From Xestospongia muta (taxonomy: Eukaryota; Porifera; Demospongiae; Haplosclerida; Petrosiidae), in NCBI GenBank assembly GCA_963693285.1, contig OY848917.1, positions 2,420,501 to 2,484,500 on the forward strand: DNA of 64,000 nucleotides, written 5' to 3'. Below, in pieces: positions 49,362 through 61,900 of the stretch. The position numbers were made by a program, and so were the translations under genes. The notes below the pieces were generated by a model. The model was not told the origin of the DNA. It did not search any database and saw only the letters and a list, made by a program, of their open reading frames with translations. Within the stretch, counting starts at the first letter, position 1. Each line of letters begins with the position of its first letter.

Positions 49362-51533
49362 ATGATTTTGTCTTCTTTATTGACTGTTTTAGCAGTATTT
49401 CATACTACTAGTGTGGGTACAGACAATGTCTACTACGTTGTCGCTAATAACAGTACCGTTGTCCTTCTGTGAAGAATGTCACCTGTGAAAGTTTGGAGTA
49501 TTACATGAATGATACGGAGCAGTACTTTACATCTAACACAATATTTTACTTTATGGAAGGTGTTCATATTATCGCTGATTTTCAAAGTCTTCTTATTCAT
49601 CAGGTTAGTAATCTCACACTTGTTGGTCAAGAAGTAAAGGAACAAGGTCAGAATGACACACAGCATAAAGCTGTTATTAAATGTGCCAGTCCTACTTCTA
49701 ATATAATAATTACATTTTCTAATCACATTACTGTGATGAATCTAACAATTACTAACTGTGGTAGACGGTGGCATTTAAGCAGTCTCTTGTCTTTGCAATA
49801 TTATTCATATCTTGACTCAAGAGGCAGTAGAATCTCCATTTTTGCCTTATTTAATGTTACTTTGGGTTTTATTGAGACTGTTGATGTGACATTACGAAAA
49901 ATTTCAGTTGTTGACAACTCTGGTATTGGTCTATGTGCTGTCAATGGATTTGATATTGTTATCAATGAATCTATATTTTCTCACAACAACTACAATCCCA
50001 TCACTCAAGGATGCAATGACCTAATTTGTAATGGTGGGAATATTGTGTTACTCTTCACAGATATGATTTTGCTTTGTTCTTATTATAAATTTATGTATTC
50101 AGCCAGCATTGGTGCAATAGCTCTTTATAGCTCATCTATTTTGTTTATAATGGAAGACACATTAGTTTCATTTATCAACAACCATGCTGAAATATTTGGA
50201 TGTGCTATTTATAAGAAGGGTCATTTACCCCATATTGCTTCTTTCAAGTACAGGCCAATTTCAACATGCCAACGATCAACAGCACAAAAATCTACTTTGA
50301 GAACAATGATGCTTTTGCAGGGTCTTCAATTTACGGTGGGAATATAGATGACTACTTCTTATTAGCTGAAACAAATGTATTATCCATTGTGTCTAACAGT
50401 AGTGAACTGTTTGATACTGTAGCCATGTTTAATGATAAAAAAGTTACCAACAGTGTAATCAGCTCAAATCCAGCCCGAGCTTGCTTTTGCTATCAAAACA
50501 TAACAGATTGTCATTTAGACAAAGTTGATGTTTCAGCTTATCCAGGAGAAGAAATAACAATACCACTTGTCACAGTTGGTCAACGATATGGTGTTTTAGA
50601 AGGTACAATGACAGCTACTATCTTACAGAATGATTATATAATTAGCTATACTCTGTTAAGTTCAGAAAGACAATGTACAAACTTTTCATATAATCTTGCT
50701 TTAGAGAGTGAAAATGTTGAAATAAACTCAACTATCGTACAGATAGACTTGCTGGATGATAATATATTTAATATACCTCATCAACTAATACAAACAATAT
50801 ATATTGTAATTGATGTCTTAGATTGTCCTCCAGGTTTTGAGTTGTCTAACACAATCGGAACGTGTGTGTGTGATCAAGACATTTCAGATGCACTCAGAGA
50901 TGTGTCTTGCAATATTCAGTCACAGCAAATAACTTCTAACAGAGGTAATTTGTTGAAGGGTTATGATAGTGGTAGAAGTTGTGTCATTGCATTTGCTAAT
51001 TGTTCATATGATTACTGTACAACATCTGGATTTACTTTGAACATTAGTGAACCTGACACACAATGTGCTTTCAACAGAGCTGGTATTCTTTGTGGAGGCT
51101 GTGCTGATGGTTACAGTCTTGTATTGGGCTCAAATAAATGCAAGCTATGTTCAAATGTTTCACTTTTGTTAATTGTTGTTTTTGCTTTAGCTGGTATAGG
51201 ATTAGTTGTATTACTGATACTTCTTAACTTGACAGTTTCAATTGGAGCCATAAATGGTGTTATATTCTTTGCTAATATTGTTAAAATTAATGAAAGCTTG
51301 TTTTTTCCTCATGGTCCAATACCATTTTTTAGTCAATTTATCTCTTGGCTCAATTTAGACTTTGGCATAGAAGCTTCTTTCTATGATGGAATGAACAGCA
51401 CAGCAAAAATTTGGTTTCAGTTCGTGTTTCCATTTTACATATGGATAATCATAGCTGTTGTTGTATTCCTTTCACATTATACAAAGTTCTATAAAGTTAT
51501 TGGTAGTCAACTGTTCCTATACTGGCTACATTG
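49362..51533 (+). pseudogene. receptor R6: truncated, multiply broken copy
   Basis: ATG 49362 and the signal peptide match R8. A one-base loss near 49458 (ACCGTTGTCC against ACTGGTTGTCC in R8) shifts the frame, which is open again from about 49469. About 684 bp (228 codons, in frame) of the ectodomain present in R8 (about 59724-60407) are deleted at 50109. A one-base loss near 50212 shifts the frame until about 50266. The frame then runs through the neck (AGILCGGC) and first helices. A one-base loss near 51510 and an abrupt end of homology at about 51533 remove the rest of the membrane domain and the tail. The following sequence belongs to the R5/R7-type upstream region. Confidence 0.9.
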
Positions 51534-51642
51534 ATCACATTTGGCGTAGATCAGCATGTACAACTCGCTAAAGATATTAAATCGTTTTTTAAAAGGGATT
51601 TCTATGTTTGTGCAGAATGACAGGAGATAAAATCAATTAAAA

Positions 51643-52993
51643 TGGGGTTTCCAATAAGAAAAACGAAAATCCTCAAATTTCACTTTTTAGCCACGAAATC
51701 TCTTGATTGGCTTTGCATGAAGCTAAATCTTCATTTTTACGAACTGTAATCGTTCCAGTAAAGGGAAATATCAGTTTTTGTTTTTGACCACGCGAACCGC
51801 CTCCATATTGAAGCTCCACCCAAGGTAGCGTTTGAAAGAAGGCTCAGGTCGAGGCTCAGGTGCTAGTTCGAGGGGTTTCAGGTGCGAATTCAAGGGATTT
51901 CAGGTAGATAACTGGGTATACTGATATGATATTTGTCTTAAGAATAGCCTAATCAGTGGACACAATGCCTGTAAATAAGTGTAAATAGCATTGTACAGCT
52001 CCCTCATGAAACGTACTCTTCATTGGTGTCCAGTAAATGTCCTTAATAAGTTTCATTACCGTAGCATGTATTTTACCATTAGAAATGATTTTTAAAACAA
52101 TGTGTGTGTGATTGGCAGCATTTAATTTACTGACCCAACCCCCTAATTTGCATTGTATAGGTTCCCTCATGCAAAGTCCTTGTTAGTGGTGTCTAGTAAA
52201 TGTCCCAAATAAGTGTCATCACCATAGCATGTATTTTACCATTAGAAATGAATGCTTAATAAAGAGTGGGTGTGGTCCATGTAATGAACCAACATTCATT
52301 GCCTTCACAGTAAAAATTATGGCATTTTTCTTCATTTTTCACTAGTATTATTGTAGTGGCAACCAAGTTGTAACATGGCAACATCTTATACCTCCTCAGG
52401 TACTGAGTTATGAAGCAAGTTGTCCTTATATTAGCCTTTATTATATTAATTGCAGAGCTTAGAAAATTTGCTGCTTAACTTCAACAACTAGAACAAAAAG
52501 GTGATGAAAATGAGGTACAAAGGTGTGCAGCTGAGATTAAAAGCTCAGAGAGGAGTTTATTGAGATGAAAAAAGTAATTCTTGATGCCCAAAGAGAGTAT
52601 GATGACACTCATGTCATTTTGAAAGACATAACTCAGAGGCTAATTTCAGAAAAATGATCCTATAATATATATGTATAATTTTATTATTATTAGTTCTTGT
52701 AAAGAGGGATGTATTGTGTTTACTTTGAAGCCCCTCAAACTCGCTCCTGAGCCTTCTCTAGCCTTCTCTAGCCTTCCTCAAACGCTAACTCGTAACCTCG
52801 CTTGTAACTAACCATGCGTTGGTGGGTGGAGCTTCAATATGGAGGTAGCTCAAAAACAAATAATTGTTATTTCTCTTTACTAGAACAATTACAGTTCGTA
52901 AAAATGAAGTTTAGCTTCATGCAAAGCCAATCAAGAGGTTTCGTGGCAAAAAAGTGAAATCTGAGTACTTCAATTTTTCTCATTGGAAACCCT
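51643..52993. mobile_element. 1351-bp element with long terminal inverted repeats and probable 8-bp target duplication
   Basis: The ends GGGTTTCCAAT and, in reverse complement, AGGGTTTCCAAT begin long inverted repeats. They include GCCACGAAA, CTCTTGATTGGCTTTGCATG and TTTTTACGAACTGTAAT, and extend imperfectly for about 190 bp or more on each side. AATTAAAA flanks both ends (51635-51642 and 52994-53001), which suits an 8-bp target duplication. R5 has no insertion at this site. Inside are two tandem copies of a segment of about 150-170 bp (51994-52150 and 52163-52300, each with TAGCATGTATTTTACCATTA) and a short coiled-coil-like coding fragment. No transposase was seen. hAT-like or Mutator-like origin is possible. 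Confidence 0.85.
52468..52658 (+). pseudogene. coiled-coil-like coding fragment inside the TIR element
   Basis: Two frames separated by one shift read QLEQKGDENEVQRCAAEIKS and then EFIEMKKVILDAQREYDDTH, ending in TGA at about 52656-52658. The charged heptad-like composition suggests a protein-coding origin, either part of the element's own lost gene or a captured host fragment. I do not recognise it. Confidence 0.45.
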
Positions 52994-53560
52994 AATTAAA
53001 AGCACTATATGCTAGCTTCGCTGATTGTGTAAATTAATATACAATAAAATAATTTTGTACACTAATACAAAATCTGGACTTTAATAGAAGACTCTAAAAC
53101 GTCATGTACATACGAGAGAATAAAATTATAAAATAATAATTTTAAGTTACGCAACAATTCGTTTGTGGTTAGTTATATATATGTTATTTATTATTATAAC
53201 CACAAATCACGTGTTTGAAATATCTAGAACTCTTAGACAAGGTTAGTACTTCAGATTGTAAATAACTAACTAATTCAGAAAGATAATACTTAATTCCATT
53301 AGAAGTTATTTTTTATATAAACTTATTTTATGTACATGTATCTTTTCTTTAAGTTTATATATAATTTGTAGACAATAAATTATAATTTGTTTTTATTTAT
53401 TGTATCAGTGCTGGTTTATATTTAAGTTATCTGGTATACCATGTAGAATTCCCACCTATATTGTTTACCACATTCAGTGCCACAAATCAGAAATAAGAGA
53501 GGAAATCAGAACCACGTGTATATCGAGAGTGTTAGATTATCTCTAATGACTAATGAAATC

Positions 53561-56500
53561 ATGACGATCTGGTCTCTTTTAATGACTGTTATAATTGTGC
53601 TATGTACTGCTAGTGGAGCTAACACTACAGGCAATGTGTATTACGTTGTAGCAGACAATGGTATCGGTTGTCCTCTTATGAAGAGTGTCACCTGTGAGAG
53701 TTTGGAGTATTACATGAATGATACGGAGCAGTACTTCACTTCTTACACAACGTTTTACTTTATGAAAGGTATCCATATTATCAGACATAATCAAAGTCTT
53801 CTTATACATAATGTTCGTAATCTCACACTTGTTGGTCAAGAAGCAAAAGAACAAGGTCAGAATGACACACAGCATAAAGCTGTTATTAAATGTGCCAGTC
53901 CTACTTCTAATATACTAATTACATTCTCTAATCACATTACTGTGATGAATCTAACAATTACTAACTGTGGTAGACGGTGGCATTTAAGCAGTCTCTTGTC
54001 TTTACAATATTATTTAGATCTTTACTCAAGAGGAAGTAGAATCTCCATTTTTGGCTTATTTAATGTTACTTTGGGTTTTATTGAGACTATTGATGTGACA
54101 TTACAAAATGTCTTAGTTTTAGACAACTTTGGTTTTGGCTTATGTACCGTCAACACGTTTGAACTTGTGATAAATCAATCACTTTTTTTACGAAACAACT
54201 ACAAAGCAGTGTCTCAAGGATGCACTGACCTTTGTCACGGTGGCAATATTGCAATTCTCTTTACAGATAAGTTCAATCCCTGCTCTCAGAATGCAATAAT
54301 ATATAATGTCAGCATTACTAACACTAATATTACATACGGTAGAGAGGGCTTGCATAACAGCGATATTGGTGCTGGTTTGTATATATTTATGGAACAAGTG
54401 AGTGTATATGGAGTGCGCATAATGGTAAATAAAGTACATGCTTATAACAACTCGGGAAACATAGCAGTAGTGACTACAACACAAGTTACCCATTATGAAA
54501 TTAACATTGACCATTTAGTGAGTGGATATACTGAAACATTAGGTGGAGGATTTTACATGCTAACTTATGATGTTGGTATTAAATATGTACATTGTGGTTA
54601 TTTTTGGCTTTATGAAAGGAATCCTTTAAAGATCACAAATAGTGAATTCGTTTTAAATATGAATTTGTCAATAATGTTTCATTTTGGTGCACTTGATCAA
54701 AGTCAAGCTATAGATGAGGTTCAACTTGAAAACATTACTATTTCTCACAGTTATGATGAAGAAATATTAGTTTCTGGAAGAAATGCGCAAACAAAGTTCT
54801 TATTGAAAAATATAACAATCAGAGATCATGTTTTTCTACCACTTGGTAGTTCTTTAGCAGTTGTAGTTGTCTTTTCTGCTAATAATGTGACTTTTGAAGA
54901 CATAATTATAGAAAATAGTCGAGATACTGCATTATTTGCTATTGATTCCAACATATATATGAAAGGAGTTAAAAATCTTTTTAAAAACAACACTGGATTA
55001 TTTGGTGGTGCAATAGCTCTATATAGCTCATCCATTTTGCTCATAGTCCAAGATGCATCAGTTTCTTTTATCAACAACCATGCTCAAAGATTTGGTGGTG
55101 CTATTTATATAGATAAGTCAATTTCCTCCTATTGTTTCTTTCAAGTTCAGACAAATTACAAAAATCCATTAATTAACAGTACAAACATTTATTTTGAAAA
55201 CAACAATGCTTCCGCAGGCTCTTCGATTTATGGTGGTAATATAGACAACTGTTTGCTATTAGCTGAAACAAATGTATTATCTATTGTGTCTAACAGTAGT
55301 GAACTATTTGATACTATAGCCATTTTTAATGATACCAAAAATACAAATAGCATAATCAGTTCAAAACCAGCTCGTGCTTGCTTTTGCTACAATAACATAA
55401 CTGACTGTCATTTAGACAGAGTAAATGAGATTGCTTATCCAGGACAAAAAGTAACAATCCCAGTTGTTACAGTTGGTCAACGATTTGGCCACACACCAGG
55501 TACATTTAAGGGGCTTATTTTGCAGAATACACATATTATTTCAAAAGTGTTGTTAAGCTCCCAAGGTTATTGCACTAATCTGTCTTATACACTTGCTATA
55601 AACAAAAATATTGGTCATGTTAACACAACATTCTTAGAGATAGATTTGTTGTTTGATGATTTAGCTAATGTCCCTCGTCAACTTATTAACTCTATTGATG
55701 TTGAAATTGACGTCTTAGGTTGTCCTCCTGGTTTTGAGTTATCAGAGACAACAGGAACATGTGTATGTGATCAGATGATCATAGATGCCCTCGCAGATGT
55801 AACCTGCAATATTCAGTCACAGCAAATAACTTCTATTAGAGGTAATATGTGGATGGGTTATGATAGTGCTAGAAGTTGTGTCATTGCATTTGCTAATTGT
55901 TCATATGATTACTGTACAACATCTGGATTTACTTTTAACATTAGTGAACCTGACACACAATGTGCTTTAAACAGAGCTGGTATTCTTTGTGGAGGCTGTG
56001 GCGATGGCTACAGTCTTGTATTGGGCTCAAATAAATGCAAGCTATGCTCAAATGTTTCACTTTTGTTAATTGTTGTTTTTGCTTTAGCTGGTATAGGATT
56101 AGTTGTATTACTGATACTTCTTAACTTGACAGTTTCAATTGGAGCCATAAATGGTGTTATATTCTTTGCTAATATTATTAAAATAAACGAAAGCTTGTTT
56201 TTTCCTCATGGTCCAATACCATTTTTAAGTCAATTTATCTCTTGGCTCAATTTAGACTTTGGTATAGAAGCTTGTTTCTATGATGGAATGAACAGCACAG
56301 CAAAAATTTGGTTTCAGTTTCTTTTGTTGTCATACATGAAACTGTTTCGTATCATTACCATTGTACTACAATCCATTGATATAACATGTGGTGATGTGTA
56401 CATACAAAAGAAATGGCGTTTTGATCCCAACATAGATTATTTATCCACAGAGCATTTGTGTTTAGTTATTTTTACAATTTTTGTTCTCATATTCTTAGCT

Positions 56501-57160
56501 ATACCATACACTGTCATTCTCCTATTTAGTCAATTAATAGAACGCTACATCAATAAAATCAAATGCTGCCATTTTTGGCTAAAATTTAAACCAATTTTTG
56601 ATGCCTATGGTGGTCCTTGTAAGGACGAGTATCGCTTCTAGACTGGTTTGCTTCTTCTTGTCAGGTTGGTCTTATTGTTTGTAGCTTCATTTAGTGCCAA
56701 AAGTGATGATGTCCTCACTGCTGTCATCACATCTATTGCAATTCTTATAACCATTTCATTTGGTTTCTGGGGAATTTATCAAAGCCACCTCATCAATTTT
56801 TCCGAGTTGTTTTTATTCATTCTTGTCATTACAATGTCAGCACTAGCTACTACTAATAATGTTTTTATTGGAACTTGTGTCACTTTAATAATGGGTTTTA
56901 TAGCTTTTGTCATTGTTGTTATGGGTCATGTTTATCTCCGAGTTGAGAATACTCTACCAGTAAAGAAACTGAAGTCATTTATAGAGAGCAAGAAAAGACA
57001 AAAAGAAGACACTCTGGACTCTTTTGTAGATGATGATATGCTATCTCGTCATTCCACTGATATCACTAGATTTGAGATTTCAAGACGAGGTTCATGCATT
57101 AAGTTAACCAATGGAGATGATGTAGATGGTTTTTACATTTCTGTGAAAGACAACGACTGA
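53561..57160 (+). pseudogene. receptor R7: chimeric copy with 37-codon deletion and one stop
   Basis: ATG 53561 aligns with the R5 start; an in-frame ATG at 53546 is also possible. The signal peptide (MTIWSLL) and promoter are R5-like. The ectodomain is R3/R4-like (KFNPCSQNAIIYNVSITN as in R4). From the loop GDVYIQKKWRF to the tail (SRRGSC) it is R5-like again. An in-frame loss of 111 bp near 56325 removes a membrane helix and the following loop (R5 FPFYIWIIIAVVV through ATLT). A TAG at 56639-56641 replaces the Trp of YRFWTG. The frame then continues to 57160. Both changes should destroy the membrane domain. Confidence 0.9.
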
Positions 57161-58972
57161 TGGTACTTGTTGAAAAACTGGTACTACTTTAAGCTACTTT
57201 TGTTAAACAATAATACAATGTACATGTTAATTTAGTTTGTTGTACTATTAATATCCCATTTGATTTGTTGGTGATTTAAATTTTACTTATTAATATACTC
57301 AAATACATGATGAGATTGTTCTTTATAATCACTCAGGTCCATGGGAAGCTGTAAGTGATAGTTGGCTGACCACATATAACAAAACCAGAATCGTCATAAT
57401 ATTGTAAAAATATCTATATATATACTGCAGATGTTTCAGCTGCTATATCACAATCTATATATGCATCTCTATATAATATATATTTCATTGTTCTTCTCTT
57501 CATAGAATTATTAACTCGCTGTTTACAACTACATAATGTGCATGGATTTAAACTGTGAATACTGTGCATGTTTTACATGACAAATTTGAAAGAATTTTTT
57601 AAGAGTGATTTATACCTACACTTCCATGGAGATATACTATACAAGAAATGGCTATTGTTCCATACTCTCTATAGTTGTATTTGTACAAACATATATATGT
57701 TGTAATAAAAGAATATTTTACTCCCAGCAATACTGACCATAGTATACAGACCACATAATTATATATTTATAAGTACAATTCATCAAATAATACAAAAACT
57801 ACCCAAAAATCAAAATATTAAATTAATTATATACAAATAAACTAATATTACCAAATTCGACTTTATAGAGTTACATAAAGGTTCCAATTTATCTCAAATG
57901 ATGACAGGTGATATGTTCTTCAGTGGAACTGTAGATCACAACAGATTTTATCCCATCCATTGTTGCAATAAACCCTCACAATTCCATAGTCATTATGTTA
58001 ATGAGAAAGTGCCATAATTAGAAAGACAGAATTACAGAATATTTGTTACAATTCAATTGCATAATAATTACAATAAATATTTTTAATGTATATACACCTT
58101 TTTGTCATTTTGAAACAAAGAACTTCAATCTTGAGTTCTAAGCAATGATCACACTGTAAAAAATGATAGTTGATTTAACCATCATTTGGTTATACTGGTT
58201 GCAATTGCAAACTTATTGTTTGTCAAAAAAGTAATCGTAATACTGCTTTCATTACTAATGTACTACTGTTTATATAGCTACAAAACCATCAATCTCATAG
58301 TACATCAGTAACAAAATAGTATATGTTTACATTTTACATATGCTACCTGTATAACCATGCATATGTATATATTAGTTAAATCAATTTTTACAGTGGCATA
58401 ACTGATAAACAAGTACCTTGTTTAAAATTTCCTATCATTCTATAATCTACTTTTGGGACATATAGTGTACCATAAAAAACACAAATAATTTAAAAGGATT
58501 TTTGGGATTAAAATTGTTAAATGAGATTCAAATGTTAACTTTATGACAAAGTGTTGTTGATATAGTGTGCAAAAGCATGTAATTAAGATATGAGTACCAA
58601 ATGAGACATGCATGTTATCTGTACAAACAAATACATCTTGTTGTAATAATTATCTCATGTGAAATTAGCCATATAAGGTGCTACTTAATGTACCATTGCT
58701 TTATAATGAATGGTTGAACAACTCACAATTATGTAGCAATTTTAATTACAATTATTAACATTATATATATGTAATGGAGTGGTATAAGATATGTAACTAA
58801 TACATTTATGCTGTTCCAACAATGTATAGATATCCTAACAGATCTAGGCTATAACAATATCTTATTATGTAAGATATCATTATTTATTTAATTGTGATTC
58901 TTCATCTTTACTTATCTGAACCCTATTGCATTGATGGAGTGGTAAACCACGCCTATATAGTAGTTAACGAAG
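57161..58972. other. spacer R7-R8
   Basis: Collinear with 47911-49361, plus about 370 bp of extra sequence at about 58039-58412 that contains a 244-bp TIR element. No gene. Confidence 0.65.
58152..58395. mobile_element. 244-bp MITE-like element
   Basis: The ends CACTGTAAAAAATGAT and, in reverse complement, CACTGTAAAAATTGAT continue into TTGATTTAAC, giving terminal inverted repeats of about 25 bp. The corresponding site after R5 (about 48793) lacks it. No coding capacity. Confidence 0.8.
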
Positions 58973-61900
58973 ATGATTTTGTCTTTCTTATTGACTCTTT
59001 TAGCAGTATTTCATACTACTAGTGTGGCTACAGACAACGTCTACTACGTTGTCGCTAATAACAGTACTGGTTGTCCTTCTGTGAAGAATGTCACCTGTGA
59101 AAGTTTGGAGTATTACATGAATGACACGGAGCAGTACTTTACATCTAACACAACATTTTACTTTATGGAAGGTGTTCATATTATCGCTGATTTTCAAAGT
59201 CTTCTTATTCATCAGGTTAGTAATCTCACACTTGTTGGTCAAGAAGCAAAGGAACAAGGTCAGAATGACACACAGCATAAAGCTGTTATTAAATGTGCCA
59301 GTCCTACTTCTAATATACTAATTACATTCTCTAATCACATTACTGTGGTGAATCTAACAATTACTAACTGTGGTAGAAGGTGGCATTTAAGCAGTCTCTT
59401 GTCTTTGCAATATTATTTAGATCTTGACTCAAGAGGCAGTAGAATCTCCATTTTTGCCTTATTTAATGTTACTTTGGGTTTTATTGAGACTGTTGATGTG
59501 ACATTAGGAAAAGTTTCAGTTGTAGACAACTCTGGTATTGGTCTATGTGCTGTCAATGGATTTGATATTGTTATCAATGAATCTATATTTTCTCACAACA
59601 ACTACAATCCCATCACTCAAGGATGCAATGACCTAGTTTGTAATGGTGGGAATATTGCGTTACTCTTCACAGATATGATTTTGCTTTGTTCTCATGATAA
59701 ACTAATATATTCAGCCAGCATTGTCAATACTGCTATCACTTATGGTAGAGGAGGATATACTGGCTTTGGTGCTGGCCTATATATATTTATGGAACAAGTT
59801 AGTGTATATGGAATGAAAATACTTATAGACAAAGTACGTGCTTATAATAATACAGGAAACATAGCAGTAGTGACTACAACACAAGTTACTCATTATATCA
59901 TTACCATAAACAACTTAGTGAGTGGATTTACTGAAACATCTGGTGGAGGATTCTTTATGCAAACTTACGATGTTTCTATTAAATATGTACATTGTGGTTA
60001 TGATTGGCTTTATGAAACAAATCCTTTAAGAATTGTCAATAGTGAGTTTACTTTTAATAGCAAAAAGTCTATTGTGTTTAGTTATGACATACTTGACCAA
60101 AGTCGAGCTATAGATGAAGTAAAAATTGAAAACATTATTTTTTCTCATAGTTTCAATGAAGAAATTGTTGTGCTTGGAAGGAATATACAGACTAATTTTT
60201 TTTTAAAAAACATAACATTCACAAGTCAGGTCTCCCATCAAGGTGATGATACCTTAGCAGTAATATTTATCTTTTCTGTTGGCAATGTGACATTTCAAGA
60301 CATTATCATTGAAAACAGTCCAATTACTGCTTTACTCATTGTTAATTCTAACATATACATTAAAGGAGCTAATAATAAGTTTTTAAATAACACTGGATTA
60401 TTTGGTGGTGCAATAGCTCTTTATAGCTCATCTATTTTGTTTATAATGGAAGACACATTAGTTTCATTTATCAACAACCATGCTGAAATATTTGGAGGTG
60501 CTATTTATATAGAAGGGTCATTTACCCCATATTGCTTCTTTCAAGTACAGGCCAATCTCAACATGCCAACAATCAACAGCACAAAAATCTACTTTGAGAA
60601 CAATGATGCTTTTGCAGGGTCTTCAATTTACGGTGGGAATATAGATGACTGCTTTCTATTAGCTGAAACAAATGTATTATCTATTGTGTCTAACAGTAGT
60701 GAATTGTTTGATACTATAGCCATGTTTAATGACACAAATGTTACCAACAGTGTAATCAGTTCAAATCCAGCCCGGGCTTGCTTTTGCTACCAAAACATAA
60801 CAGAGTGTCATTTAGACAAAGTTGATGTTTCGGCATATCCAGGAGAAGAAATAGCAATTCCACTTGTCACAGTTGGTCAATGATATGGTGTTTCAGAAGG
60901 TACAATGACAGCTACTATCTTACAGAATGATTATATCATTAGCTATACTCTGTTAATTTCAGAACGACAATGTACAAACTTTTCATATAATCTTGCTTTA
61001 GAGAGTGAAAATGTTGAAATAAACTCAACTATCATACAGATTGACTTGCTAGATAATATATTTAATATACCTCATCAACTAATACAAACAATATATATTG
61101 TAATTGATGTCTTAGATTGTCCTCCAGGTTTTGAGTTGTCTAACACAATCGGAACGTGTGTGTGTGATCAGGACATTTCAGATGCACTCAGAGATGTGTC
61201 TTGTAATATTCAGTCACAGCAAATAACTTCTAATAGAGGTAATATGTGGATGGGTTATGATAGTGCTAGAAGTTGTGTCATTGCATTTGCTAATTGTTCA
61301 TATGATTACTGTACAAGATCTGGATTTACTTTGAACATTAGTGAACCTGACACACAATGTGCTTTCAACAGAGCTGGTATTCTCTGTGGAGGCTGTGCTG
61401 ATGGTTACAATCTTGTATTGGGCTCAAATAAATGCAAGCAATGTTCAAATGTTTCACTTTTGTTAATTGTTGTTTTTGCTTTAGCTGGTATAGGATTAGT
61501 TGTATTACTGATACTTCTTAACTTGACAGTTTCAATTGGAGCCATAAATGGTGTTATATTCTTTGCTAATATTGTTAAAATAAATGAAAGCTTGTTTTTT
61601 CCTCATGGTCCAATACCATTTTTAAGTCAATTTATCTCTTGGCTCAATTTAGACTTTGGCATAGAAGCTTGTTTCTATGATGAAATGAACAGTACAGCAA
61701 AAATATGGCTTCAGTTTGTGTTTCCATTTTACATATGGATAATCATAGCTGTTGTTGTATTCCTTTCACATTATACAAAGTTCTATAAAGTTATTGGTAA
61801 TCAAGCTGTTCCTGTACTCGCTACATTGACATTGTTGTCATACATGAAACTGTTTCGTATCATTACTATTGTACTACAATCCATTGATATAACATGTGGT

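Larger units (their letters stand above)
51534..53560. other. R6-R7 junction and R7 upstream region
   Basis: The stretch 51545-51642 and 52994-53560 together correspond to 43530-44196 upstream of R5. They are split by the 1351-bp element at 51643-52993. No other gene. Confidence 0.7.

Noticed and set aside
13081..57160. Non-ATG starts at 13081 (TTG), 18757 (GTG), 44182 (TTG) and 53477 (GTG)
   Set aside because: These only extend the open frame. In-frame ATG codons close downstream align with the conserved starts or signal peptides of sister copies.
49340..58973. TATATAG about 20 bases upstream of the R6 and R8 start codons as a TATA box
   Set aside because: A TATA box normally lies about 30 bases upstream of transcription start, which would put the start inside the coding sequence. 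The region is also AT-rich, so the match is weak.
18817..59278. Many minus-strand open frames of 60-108 codons overlapping the receptor genes
   Set aside because: They recur at the same positions in every copy because the plus-strand coding sequence is conserved. They show no independent domain or start context.
27168..60883. In-frame stops as recoding (selenocysteine, alternative code or programmed readthrough)
   Set aside because: The stops are TAA, TAG, TAG and TGA at unrelated positions in different copies, and each is a single-base change from a sense codon conserved in sister copies. Frameshifts and deletions accompany most of them. Pseudogenisation is simpler.
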